Of a DNA stretch of 64,000 nucleotides, positions 43,386 through 51,204 are shown piece after piece (positions within the stretch are counted from its first letter, which is position 1; every line of letters begins with the position of its first letter). The stretch covers positions 1 to 64,000 of the forward strand of contig NZ_JAVHUY010000008.1 of assembly GCF_031085175.1 (NCBI RefSeq), given 5' to 3'. Source of the DNA: Phytohabitans maris (GTDB lineage: Bacteria > Actinomycetota > Actinomycetes > Mycobacteriales > Micromonosporaceae). A model generated the notes under the pieces. The model worked only from the letters and a program-made list of their open reading frames with translations, made no database searches and was not told where the DNA came from. The position numbers were made by a program, and so were the translations under genes.

Positions 43386-45044
43386 ATGTCTGAGGTGGAC
43401 GGTGCCACGGTCGAGGTGGTGCGCAGCTACCTCGTCGCCGCCGCGGAGGAGATGCGGGCCACGCTGATCCGCACCGCGTTCAACCCGGTCATCTACGAGG
43501 TGCACGACTTCGGCATCTCGGTCTACGACGCCGACCTGCGCCTGGTCGCCGAGTCCACCGGGCTGAGCCGCTTCCTCGGCGCCAACGACTACTCCATCCG
43601 CAAGGGCGTCGAGTACGTCGGCGTGCAGACCCTGCGGCGCGGCGACGTCGTCCTCATGAACTATCCATACTGGAACGCCGCCCACGCGTACGACGCCACC
43701 CTCTTCGCGCCGGTCTTCCTCGGCGACACGGCCGTCGGCTACCTGTGCATCCGGGCACATTGGATGGACCTGGGCGCCAAGGACCCCGGCTACGTGCTCG
43801 ACTCCACCGACATGCACCAGGAAGGCGTCATCTTCCCCGGCACCCGGGTCTTCCGGGAAGGCGAGCCGGCGCCCGAGATCATCGAGCTGATCCGGTTCAA
43901 CTCGCGGATGCCGGACCTGGTCCTCGGCGACCTGCACGCCCAGGTGGCCGCGATCCGTACGGGCGAGCGGCGGCTGCTGGAGATCTTCGCCAAGTTCGGC
44001 CGGGAGACCGTCGCGGCGGCGGTCCGGCGGATGGTCGAGGACGGCGCGGCACGCGCCCGCGCCGCCGTCAAGGCGCTGCCCCAGGGCACCTGGACCGCCG
44101 AGGACTGGCTCGACGACGACGGCGTCACCGACGACCCGATCCGCATGCGCTGCACCGTGACCGTCGCGGATGGACGGTTCACCGTGGACTTCGCCGGCTC
44201 CTCGGCGGCGGTGCCCGGACCGGTCAACCTCCCGTTCGGCGCGACCATCGCCACCGCCCGGGTCGCGTTCAAGGCGATCACCACACCGGGGGAGCAGACC
44301 AACGCCGGCCACTTCGCCCCGCTCGACGTGCGCGCCGAACCGGGCACGCTCTTCCACGCCGTGTACCCGGCCGCCACGTTCACCCAGTGGACCGGCACGG
44401 TCGCGCTGGAGCTCATCTACAAGGCGCTCGCCCAGGGGATGCCGGAGCGGCTGCCCGCCTCGTCCGGTGGGGACGTGCCGGGGTTCATGATGGTCGGTAG
44501 GCATCCGGATACCGGGCAGCTATTCGCGGTCAGCAACAACGACGCGGTCGGCTGGGGCGCGGCGCCGGACCACGACGGCATCGGCCCGGCCAACCACCTG
44601 TGCCAGACGCAGGCGCGCAACACCCCGGTCGAGGTCCTCGAAGCGAAGACCGGCATGTTCTTCGAGCGGGTGGAGATGCGGACCGACTCGGGTGGTGCGG
44701 GTCGGTTCCGGGGTGGTGTGGGGTTGCGGCGGGACATCCGGTTCGTGACGGCGGGGGAGTTCTTGTCGGTCATCAAGAAGACCCGTAGCCGTCCGTGGGC
44801 TTTGGACGGTGGTCGGGAGCCGGAGCCCAACAAGGTGGTGGTCTTTCCGGGCACCGCACGTGAGTCGTCGGTCAGCACGAAGCGCACGCGGGTCGAGGTG
44901 GGTGACCGGGTGACGCTCCTGACCGCGGGTGGTGGCGGGCACGGGGAGCCACGGCTGCGGGATCCGGCCGCGGTGCGGGAGGACATGCTGGAGGGCTACG
45001 TCTCCCGCGAGGCCGCCCGCGATCTGTACGGAGTGGTGGCATGA
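43386..45044 (+). CDS. HyuB-type subunit B, second paralogue
   Basis: 552 residues, closely related to the preceding gene along the whole length (VVRSYLVAAAEEMRATLIRT, FNPVIYEVHDFGIS, WMDLGAKDPGYVLDSTDMHQ). It ends LYGVVA, which is where the first paralogue should also end. Two subunit-B paralogues beside a single HyuA could form a heteromeric enzyme or give two substrate specificities. The 3' third shares nearly identical tracts with its neighbour, which suggests gene conversion. ATG overlaps the next gene's frame end as ATGA with the amidohydrolase. Confidence 0.9.
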   Translation: MSEVDGATVEVVRSYLVAAAEEMRATLIRTAFNPVIYEVHDFGISVYDADLRLVAESTGLSRFLGANDYSIRKGVEYVGVQTLRRGDVVLMNYPYWNAAHAYDATLFAPVFLGDTAVGYLCIRAHWMDLGAKDPGYVLDSTDMHQEGVIFPGTRVFREGEPAPEIIELIRFNSRMPDLVLGDLHAQVAAIRTGERRLLEIFAKFGRETVAAAVRRMVEDGAARARAAVKALPQGTWTAEDWLDDDGVTDDPIRMRCTVTVADGRFTVDFAGSSAAVPGPVNLPFGATIATARVAFKAITTPGEQTNAGHFAPLDVRAEPGTLFHAVYPAATFTQWTGTVALELIYKALAQGMPERLPASSGGDVPGFMMVGRHPDTGQLFAVSNNDAVGWGAAPDHDGIGPANHLCQTQARNTPVEVLEAKTGMFFERVEMRTDSGGAGRFRGGVGLRRDIRFVTAGEFLSVIKKTRSRPWALDGGREPEPNKVVVFPGTARESSVSTKRTRVEVGDRVTLLTAGGGGHGEPRLRDPAAVREDMLEGYVSREAARDLYGVVA

Positions 45045-46303
45045 GCCAAGAACCAGTCAAAAGGTCGACGGTGCTGGTCGGCTGCACCGTCCTGGATGGA
45101 CGGATCGTCGAAGGCGTGCCGGCCCTCCCCGACGCCGCCGTCTGGGTCCGCGGTGACCGCATCGCCGCCGCCGGCCCGCGCGAGCGGGTGCTCGCACAGG
45201 CGCGCGAGGCCGGCGAGCACGCGACCGTCGACCTCGACGGCGCATACCTGACGCCCGGCCTGGTCAACATGCACACCCACCTGTCCCTGTCGCTGCCCGG
45301 CACCGGCGGCGACGGCGTCAAGACGATGAACCCGCACGAGCTCGCCCTCTACATGGCCGACGGCGCCCGGCGCACCCTGCTCGCCGGCGTGACCACCGTC
45401 CGATGTGTCGCCGAGAAGGACCACGCCGACTTCGCACTGCGCCGGGCGATCCGCGCCGGCCGGGTGCCCGGGCCGCGCGTCTTCACCGCCGGCCGCGCGC
45501 TCGTCTGCACCGGCGGGCACGGCCACGAGAGCCCGGACACCCTGGAGTGCGACGGCGCGGACGGGTTCCGCCGCGGAGTGCGCAGCCAGGTCAAGGCCGG
45601 CGCCGACCTGATCAAGGTGATGATCTCCGGCGGCATTGCCGGCGAGCACGAGCACATCACCACCCGCCAGCTCTTCCCGGACGAGCTCGCCGCGGTCATC
45701 GAGACCGCGCACGCGTGGGGGCGGCGGGTCACCGCGCACGCCGGCCCGGCCGAGGTGATCGGCGAGGCGGTGGCGCTGGGGCTGGACTGCGTCGAGCACG
45801 GGTACGAGCTGACCGGCGAGGTGGCCGCGCTGATGGCCGAGCGGGGCACCGCCCTCGTCCCGACGCTGCTGGTCACCCGCTGCAAGGAGTTCTTCGACGA
45901 GCTGGGCGTACCGGAGTGGATGCAGGCCCGCTCGCTCGGCGCCGGCCCGCGTCACCTGGAGAGCTACGCGACCGCCCTGGCCGCCGGCGTGGAGGTGCTG
46001 CTGGGCAGCGACATGCCGCCGTTCTGGCACTTCGAGGGCACCAACGCGTCGGTGCGCGAGCTGGAGTACATGTCCGAGGCGGGCATCGGACCGGCCCGCG
46101 CCCTGTACGCGGGCACGCTCGGCCCGGTGCGCTGGCTCGGGGCGGAGGAGGAGCTCGGCACCGTCCAGCCTGGACGGTACGCCGACCTGATCGCGATGGA
46201 CGCCGACCCGGCCGCGCACACCTCGGCGTTCCGCGGGGTGCGCTGGGTGATGGCCGGCGGCCGGGTGGTCCGGGACGACCGGGCGGGATGGAGCGTTTCA
46301 TGA
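45041..46303 (+). CDS. Metal-dependent amidohydrolase (imidazolonepropionase/prolidase-like)
   Basis: 420 residues of the amidohydrolase superfamily. Metal ligands are visible: HxH in LVNMHTHLSLS (near 85), Lys in ADLIKVMISGG (near 190, likely carboxylated), His in RVTAHAGP and DCVEHGYEL, and Asp in LLGSDMPPFWH. The C-terminal beta-sandwich returns with PGRYADLIAMD. This group opens cyclic amides or cleaves dipeptides. It overlaps the second HyuB gene and the NTF2-like gene, fitting a hydrolytic pathway that starts with the Hyu enzyme. Confidence 0.87.
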   Translation: MSQEPVKRSTVLVGCTVLDGRIVEGVPALPDAAVWVRGDRIAAAGPRERVLAQAREAGEHATVDLDGAYLTPGLVNMHTHLSLSLPGTGGDGVKTMNPHELALYMADGARRTLLAGVTTVRCVAEKDHADFALRRAIRAGRVPGPRVFTAGRALVCTGGHGHESPDTLECDGADGFRRGVRSQVKAGADLIKVMISGGIAGEHEHITTRQLFPDELAAVIETAHAWGRRVTAHAGPAEVIGEAVALGLDCVEHGYELTGEVAALMAERGTALVPTLLVTRCKEFFDELGVPEWMQARSLGAGPRHLESYATALAAGVEVLLGSDMPPFWHFEGTNASVRELEYMSEAGIGPARALYAGTLGPVRWLGAEEELGTVQPGRYADLIAMDADPAAHTSAFRGVRWVMAGGRVVRDDRAGWSVS

Positions 46304-46836
46304 GCGAGCGCACCGGTGACGCGGCGACGATCGCGGCGGGTATCGCGGACATGTACGACGCGTTCCTCGCCGGCGACCGGAAACGCTTCGACAGCCACCT
46401 GCACCCCGACGTCACCACCTGGGAGACCCACCTGCCCGGCCCGCTGCGCAGCCGCGCCGAGCTGGACGCCTACCGGGACGGGCGGGACTCCGCCGGGCGG
46501 CGGCCGGCGCTGGACCGGCTCGACGCCACCGACCTGCGGGTCGACGTGTGGAACGACACCGCCGCCGCCCGCTACGTGCTGGTCGCCGTGCCGGCCGGTA
46601 CCGCCGACGCCGAGCGGAGCCGGGTCACCGACGTGCTGCGCCGCGACGGCGGCCGGTGGCTCATCGTGCACCACCACGCCGAGCGGGTGCCGGTCGACGC
46701 ACCCGGCGGCCCGGAGCCTGGACCGGTCCGGAGCACGGACCGGAGCACGAGCGCGGCGAGCGCCGGACGGCCGAGCACCGCTGGGACCCCCGCCGGGCCT
46801 CGCACCAGGCCCGGCGGGCCCCCGGAGTCGCGATGA
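46300..46836 (+). CDS. NTF2/SnoaL-like protein with disordered tail
   Basis: 178 residues. Residues 1-130 fit the cone-shaped NTF2-like fold: IAAGIADMYDAFLAGDRKRF, HPDVTTWETHLPGPLRSRAE and GGRWLIVHHHAERVPVD. The family includes small hydrolases, isomerases and binding proteins, so no reaction is assigned. The last 45 residues are a Pro/Ser/Gly-rich tail whose DNA contains a perfect 12-bp hairpin just before the next start codon; the natural protein may be shorter. ATGA overlap with the amidohydrolase. Confidence 0.7.
   Translation: MSERTGDAATIAAGIADMYDAFLAGDRKRFDSHLHPDVTTWETHLPGPLRSRAELDAYRDGRDSAGRRPALDRLDATDLRVDVWNDTAAARYVLVAVPAGTADAERSRVTDVLRRDGGRWLIVHHHAERVPVDAPGGPEPGPVRSTDRSTSAASAGRPSTAGTPAGPRTRPGGPPESR
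46789..46818. repeat. Perfect 12-bp stem hairpin upstream of the oxidoreductase start
   Basis: CCCGCCGGGCCT and AGGCCCGGCGGG flank a 6-nt loop. It ends 14 nt before the ATG of the quinone-oxidoreductase gene and lies inside the tail of the preceding frame. With such stability it would stall ribosomes or polymerase, or mark an RNA-processing site inside the operon. It could also occlude the ribosome site of the next gene. Confidence 0.6.
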
Positions 46837-47828
46837 TCCGCCGCCTCCAGGCGTACGAGCACGGCGAGCCGGCCGACGTGCTCGCGGTCGCCGAGCTCCC
46901 CGACGACCCGCCGCCCGGGCCCGGCCAGGTCACCCTGGCGGTGCGCGCGGTCGGCCTCAACTTCCTCGACGTGATGCTCTGCCGCGGCACGTACCCGGTG
47001 CGCCCGGAGCCACCGATGACGCCGGGCGTCGAGGTCGCCGGCCGGGTGGTCGCGGCCGGTCCCGGCGCCGAGCGACTGTCCGATGTGGAGGTGCTGGCCT
47101 GCCCGGCGCTGCCGCACGGCGCCCTCGGCGACACCGTCACGCTGGACGCGACGCTCGCCACCCCGCTGCCGGCCGGCTTCGACCCGGTGGTCGCGGCGGC
47201 GCTCCCGGTGACGTACCAGACGGCTTGGTGGGCTTTGGAGCGGGCCGGTGTCGGCGCCGGGCAGACGGTGCTGGTGCACGCCGGAGCCGGCGGCGTGGGC
47301 ATCGCCGCCACGCAGCTGGCGGTGGCCCGCGGCGCCCGGGTGATCTGCACCGCCGGCGGTCCGGAAAAGCTCGCGGTCTGCCGCGACAACGGCGCCTTCC
47401 TCGCGGTGGACTACCGGGCGGAGGACTTCGTGGCGGCGGTGCGGGACACCACCGGCACCGTCGACGTGGTCCTCGACCCGGTGGGCGGCGACGTCTTCAC
47501 CCGGTCACTGTCCTGTCTGGACTTCGAGGGGCGGATCGTGGCTATCGGCGCGGCCGGCGGCCCGCCACCGCCGGTCGACCCGATGGCGCTCACCGCCGCC
47601 AACGTCACGCTCGTCGGCCTCTCCTGGGGCTCCGCCTACCCGTGGCGCCGCGCCGAACGGGTGCGGGAGGTCTACGCCGAGCTGTTCGCGCTCTGCGCCG
47701 CCGGGGCCGTGCGCCCGCCGGTCGGCCGGACGCCCACTTTGGACGAAGCGCCGGCGGCCCTCGCGGACCTGGCCGCCCGCCGCACCACCGGCAAGATCGT
47801 CGTCCGCCTCGGGAGGGAAACGCCGTGA
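46833..47828 (+). CDS. Zinc-independent NADPH:quinone oxidoreductase (MDR family)
   Basis: 331 residues of the medium-chain reductase family without the structural zinc Cys set. The GroES-like part has VGLNFLDVMLCRGTYP and PGVEVAGRVVAAGPG; the Rossmann part has TVLVHAGAGGVGIAATQLAV near residue 150 and VDVVLDPVGGDVF. It reduces quinones or alpha,beta-unsaturated carbonyls with NADPH. It overlaps the NTF2-like stop by 4 nt and the next gene's GTG, so it is in the operon. Confidence 0.87.
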   Translation: MIRRLQAYEHGEPADVLAVAELPDDPPPGPGQVTLAVRAVGLNFLDVMLCRGTYPVRPEPPMTPGVEVAGRVVAAGPGAERLSDVEVLACPALPHGALGDTVTLDATLATPLPAGFDPVVAAALPVTYQTAWWALERAGVGAGQTVLVHAGAGGVGIAATQLAVARGARVICTAGGPEKLAVCRDNGAFLAVDYRAEDFVAAVRDTTGTVDVVLDPVGGDVFTRSLSCLDFEGRIVAIGAAGGPPPPVDPMALTAANVTLVGLSWGSAYPWRRAERVREVYAELFALCAAGAVRPPVGRTPTLDEAPAALADLAARRTTGKIVVRLGRETP

Positions 47829-48139
47829 CTGACATGGAGATCTACGACCTGCGGGTCTGCGTGGACCGCATCGAGGGGCGGTCGGTCTGCGGCATGAACG
47901 TCGGCGACCACTTCGACCTCACCCACAGCGCCCACCTCAAAATCCCGGAGGGGAAGCACTTCTGCGTGTACGCGCTCGCCGCCGTGCTCCCCTTCCTCGC
48001 CGCCAAGCAGCGCGACATGCCGCCCGGCGACTGGCTGGAGCGGGACACGCTCTTCGCCTGCCCCGACCCGGAGGAGCGGCTCGTGATGCGGGTCGAGCGC
48101 ACCGGCAGGCGGCAGATGAACTCCGCGGACCTGACATGA
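47825..48139 (+). CDS. TIGR04076-type small Cys-containing protein
   Basis: 104 residues. The layout MEIYDLRVCVDRIEG, SVCGMNVGDHFDL, GKHFCVYALAAVLPFLAAKQ and LFACPDPEERLVMRVER matches the TIGR04076 family, with four Cys that could bind metal. Family members usually accompany redox or heterocycle-degrading enzymes; their function is unknown. GTG start overlaps the previous stop. Confidence 0.7.
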   Translation: MTDMEIYDLRVCVDRIEGRSVCGMNVGDHFDLTHSAHLKIPEGKHFCVYALAAVLPFLAAKQRDMPPGDWLERDTLFACPDPEERLVMRVERTGRRQMNSADLT

Positions 48140-49218
48140 CCGTCGAGATCGGACTCGGGCTGCAGAGCGACAAGCCGGCCGGCGCGTACGCCCGGCTGGC
48201 CCGCCGCGCCGAGGAGTGCGGCTTCGACGTGCTGACGGTCTTCGGCGACCTGATGTACCAGCCGCCGATCTTCCCGCTGCTGGAGATGGCCGCCGCGACC
48301 GAGCGGGTGCGGCTGGGACCGGCCTGCCTCAACCCGTACTCGATGGCTCCCTACGAGATCGCCGGGCAGGTCGCCGCCCTCGACCTCGCCTCGCGCGGGC
48401 GGGCCTACCTCGGGCTCGCCCGCGGCACCTGGCTCGGCGCGGTCGGCATCGCCCAGCCGCGGCCGATCGCCGCGCTGCGCGAGTGCGCCGAGGTCGTGTA
48501 CCGGCTGCTGAGCGGCGACTCAGCCGGCTACACCGGCGAGGTCTTCACGCTCGCGCCCGGCACCGCGCTCCGCTACCGGGTGTGGCGCCCCGACCCGCCG
48601 CTGCTGCTCGGCGCCTGGGGCGCGCGCGGCGCGGCGCTGGCCGGCCGGATCGCCGCCGAGATCAAGGTGGGCGGCAGCGCCAACCCCGCGATGGTCCCGG
48701 TGATCCGGGAACGGCTGCGGGCCGGCGCGGCCCGCGACGGCCGCCGGGTCGACGACGTCGGCATCGTGCTCGGCGCGGTCACCGTCGTGGACCGGGACGG
48801 GGAGGCGGCCCGGAGCCGCGCCCGCACCGAGGTCGCGATGTACCTGGCGGTCGTCGCCGACCTGGACCCCACCGCTGGCGTGCCGGCCGACCTGGTCGCC
48901 CGGGTGACCGACCTGGTCGGCGCCGGCGAGCACGCGGCGGCCGGGCGGCTGATCCCGGACGACGTGCTCGACCTGTTCGCCTTCGCCGGCACCCCGGAGC
49001 GGGTGGCCGAGCGGGCGCAGGCGCTGATCGACGCGGGCGTGCGGCGGGTGGAGTTCGGCACCCCGCACGGCCTGACCGACGAGGGCGGCGTCGACCTGCT
49101 CGGCACCGCCGTACTGCCGCTGCTGCGGCGGCCGCCCACCGTCGCGGGAGGCCCGCCGGCCGCCGCGAAGACCGCGACCACGGGCCGGACCGGCCCACGA
49201 GAGGTGGAGGCAGGATGA
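48136..49218 (+). CDS. Luciferase-like (LLM) flavin-dependent oxidoreductase
   Basis: 360 residues of the F420/FMN luciferase-like superfamily: IGLGLQSDKPAG at the N-terminus, RRAEECGFDVLTVFGDL, GPACLNPYSMAPYEIAGQVAALDLASRGRAYLGLARG near residue 60-100, and a LLLGAWGARGAALAGRIAAEIKVGG block near 155. It could be an F420-dependent dehydrogenase/reductase or an FMN monooxygenase; actinomycete context allows either. The last 30 residues are a disordered tail. ATGA overlap on both sides places it in the Hyu operon. Confidence 0.85.
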   Translation: MTVEIGLGLQSDKPAGAYARLARRAEECGFDVLTVFGDLMYQPPIFPLLEMAAATERVRLGPACLNPYSMAPYEIAGQVAALDLASRGRAYLGLARGTWLGAVGIAQPRPIAALRECAEVVYRLLSGDSAGYTGEVFTLAPGTALRYRVWRPDPPLLLGAWGARGAALAGRIAAEIKVGGSANPAMVPVIRERLRAGAARDGRRVDDVGIVLGAVTVVDRDGEAARSRARTEVAMYLAVVADLDPTAGVPADLVARVTDLVGAGEHAAAGRLIPDDVLDLFAFAGTPERVAERAQALIDAGVRRVEFGTPHGLTDEGGVDLLGTAVLPLLRRPPTVAGGPPAAAKTATTGRTGPREVEAG

Positions 49219-50300
49219 GCGCCGCGCAAGTGATCGTCGCCACCGGCGTGCGGGCGGACCACGACCTGCTCGCCACCGTGGCGCGGGGAGAGCTGGACCG
49301 GCTCGGCGTGACCGGCACGGTGACCATTGTGGACGGTGCCGCCGCGGTGCGGGAACGGCTCGCCGCCGGCACCCCGACCGTCGTCGTGCCCGGCCGCGAT
49401 CCCGATACGCGGGCGCTGATGGCGCTCGACGGGCCGCACGCGGCCGCCACCGTCTGGTACGACATCGAGGTCACCGGCCCGGCACCGGTCGCGCCCGGCG
49501 CCGCCCACCTGTACGGGCGGGGCGTCTGGGGGCTGGTCTGGGCGATCCGGCACGCGGTGCTGCGGCTGCGCCACCCGGCCACCCGCATCGGATACGGGCC
49601 GGGACCCGAGCAGTACGGCGAGCTGCGCCTGCCGCCCGCGGCCGACCAGCCGGTACCGGTGGCGGTGCTGCTGCACGGCGGTTTCTGGCGCTCGGTCTGG
49701 GCCGCCGACCTGATGGACGCGCTCGCCGTCGACCTGGCCGCGCGCGGCTTCGCCGCCTGGAACCTGGAGTACCGCCGGCCGGACCGCTCCGGCTGGGCGG
49801 CCACGGTCAGCGACGTGGCGGCGGGGCTCTCCGCACTGTCCGACGTGGACGCTCCGGTGGACCTGGACCGGGTGGCGGTGCTCGGGCACTCGGCCGGCGG
49901 CCAGCTCGCGCTCCGGGTCGCCGCGGACCACGGGCGGGTGGCGCTCGCGGTGCCCCTGGCCGGCGTGCTCGACCTCGCCGGCGGCGACGGGCGGGGGATC
50001 GGCACCGGCGCGGTCACCGCCGCGCTCGGCGGCCCCCGCTACGAGGTGCCCGAGGTGTACGCGGCCTCCGACCCGATGGCCCGGGTGCCGATCGGCGTGC
50101 CCCAGCTCGTGGTGCAGGGCGCCGACGACGACCTCGACCTGATCGACTTCAACCGCCGGTACGTGGCCGCGGCCCGGGCCGCCGGCGACGACGTGCGGTA
50201 CGTCGAGGAGCCCGGCGACCACTTCTCGGTGATCGATCCGGCGGCCCCGCTCTGGCATACGACGGCTGACGCGCTCGCCACCGCGCTAAAAATTACGTGA
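49215..50300 (+). CDS. Alpha/beta hydrolase, probable kynurenine formamidase, with extra N-terminal domain
   Basis: 361 residues. The hydrolase domain starts near residue 125: oxyanion motif VLLHGGFWRSVW (HGGxW, the hallmark of AFMID-type kynurenine formamidases), the nucleophile VLGHSAGGQLAL near 220, Asp in VQGADDDLD and His in PGDHFSVID. It would hydrolyse N-formylkynurenine to kynurenine, the one step with no gene in the adjoining kyn operon. The first 120 residues form a separate domain faintly like type II dehydroquinase in strand order (VVVPGRDPDT, YDIEVTGP, RGVWGLVWAIRHA) but without its active-site residues. Last gene of the plus-strand importer/Hyu set. Confidence 0.78.
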   Translation: MSAAQVIVATGVRADHDLLATVARGELDRLGVTGTVTIVDGAAAVRERLAAGTPTVVVPGRDPDTRALMALDGPHAAATVWYDIEVTGPAPVAPGAAHLYGRGVWGLVWAIRHAVLRLRHPATRIGYGPGPEQYGELRLPPAADQPVPVAVLLHGGFWRSVWAADLMDALAVDLAARGFAAWNLEYRRPDRSGWAATVSDVAAGLSALSDVDAPVDLDRVAVLGHSAGGQLALRVAADHGRVALAVPLAGVLDLAGGDGRGIGTGAVTAALGGPRYEVPEVYAASDPMARVPIGVPQLVVQGADDDLDLIDFNRRYVAAARAAGDDVRYVEEPGDHFSVIDPAAPLWHTTADALATALKIT

Positions 50301-50339
50301 CAGTGAACATCGCTTTTTGACCACGGCGATGAGGCCGCC

Positions 50340-50957
50340 TCAGAACAGCCGCGGGGTGACCACCGAGACGACCGTGGTCACCTGGTCGGTGTCGTTGTAC
50401 ATGTTGTGCGGGACGGTGGAGCGCAGGTGCACGCTGTCGCCCGGGCGCAGCCGGTGCTCCACGCCGTCGACCTCGTAGAGCAGCTCGCCGGTCACCACGT
50501 ACGCGAACTCCTCGCCGGCGTGCGCGTACGCCTCCTCGCGGCGCCCGCCCGGCGCGATGTGCACCACCATCGGCTCCAGCACCAGGTTGGGACCGCGGTC
50601 GGAGAGCATCCGGTAGGTCACCTGGCCCGACACGTACTCCGTCGCGCCGCTCTCCGCCCGGGTCAGCGTGAAGTGGCTGGGCAGCACGGCCGCGGCGCCG
50701 TCGGAGGTGGTCGCGTCGCCGTCGGCGAAGAACTCCGCGACCGGCCGGTCGAGGGCCGCGGCCACGCTGTTGAGCGCGGTCAGCCCGATCGACGAGACCC
50801 CCCGCTCCACCTGGGACAGGAAGCCGATCGAGAGCCCGGCGCGGGCGGCCAGCCCGCGCAGCGTCAGGCCGCGCTCGGTGCGGAACTGGCGCATCCGCGC
50901 GCCGACCTGGTCGTGGCTCTGCTCTGTCTTCCGCTCGCGGGCTGCCGAGGTGCGCAA
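50340..50957 (-). CDS. XRE-cupin transcriptional regulator
   Basis: 205 residues: HTH at about 12-70 (FRTERGLTLRGLAARAGLS, then IGFLSQVERGVSSIGLTALN) and a C-terminal cupin at about 125-200 (AYAHAGEEFAYVVTGELLYE, VEHRLRPGDSVHLRSTVPHN). Such regulators control amino-acid and amine catabolism by sensing a small ligand in the cupin. The TTG start at 50957 is chosen because GGGAGG precedes it and the HTH needs its upstream helix; the ATG at 50894 would truncate this. It lies between the formamidase-like gene (convergent) and the kyn operon (divergent). Confidence 0.85.
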   Translation of the reverse strand: MRTSAARERKTEQSHDQVGARMRQFRTERGLTLRGLAARAGLSIGFLSQVERGVSSIGLTALNSVAAALDRPVAEFFADGDATTSDGAAAVLPSHFTLTRAESGATEYVSGQVTYRMLSDRGPNLVLEPMVVHIAPGGRREEAYAHAGEEFAYVVTGELLYEVDGVEHRLRPGDSVHLRSTVPHNMYNDTDQVTTVVSVVTPRLF

Positions 50958-51005
50958 CGATCCTCCCGGGGTGCTGCGCGGGAGGGGTCCGACCCGCGCG
51001 AGTCT

Positions 51006-51022
51006 GTTCGATCCTATCGAAC
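51006..51022. promoter_or_regulatory. Perfect inverted repeat, candidate XRE-cupin operator
   Basis: GTTCGAT-CCT-ATCGAAC is a perfect 7-bp inverted repeat. Read on the minus strand it contains TAGGAT, a good -10 hexamer about 55 nt before the regulator's TTG, so a bound protein would block that promoter. It also lies about 180 nt upstream of the kynA start, so it could control both directions. Assignment to the adjacent regulator is inference. Confidence 0.6.
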
Positions 51023-51204
51023 TTGGCGTGATCAGGACACCGCCGGAATGGGACGTCCAACCCCAAAACCGGCGCACTTTCCGAACGTTAAGTCGCGGTG
51101 CCGGTCAACCGCTGGCTCTGCGGGTACCGCCGCCGCGGACCCGTCGATCCGCCCTTCACCGCGGGCCGTCAAGAGACGATCCTGTTGGTTGGAGGTGATC
51201 TTGC

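Noticed and set aside
43386-45044. Second HyuB gene as an assembly duplicate of the first
   Set aside because: The first two thirds differ at many positions and encode a distinct protein; only limited tracts are nearly identical, which fits gene conversion better than misassembly.
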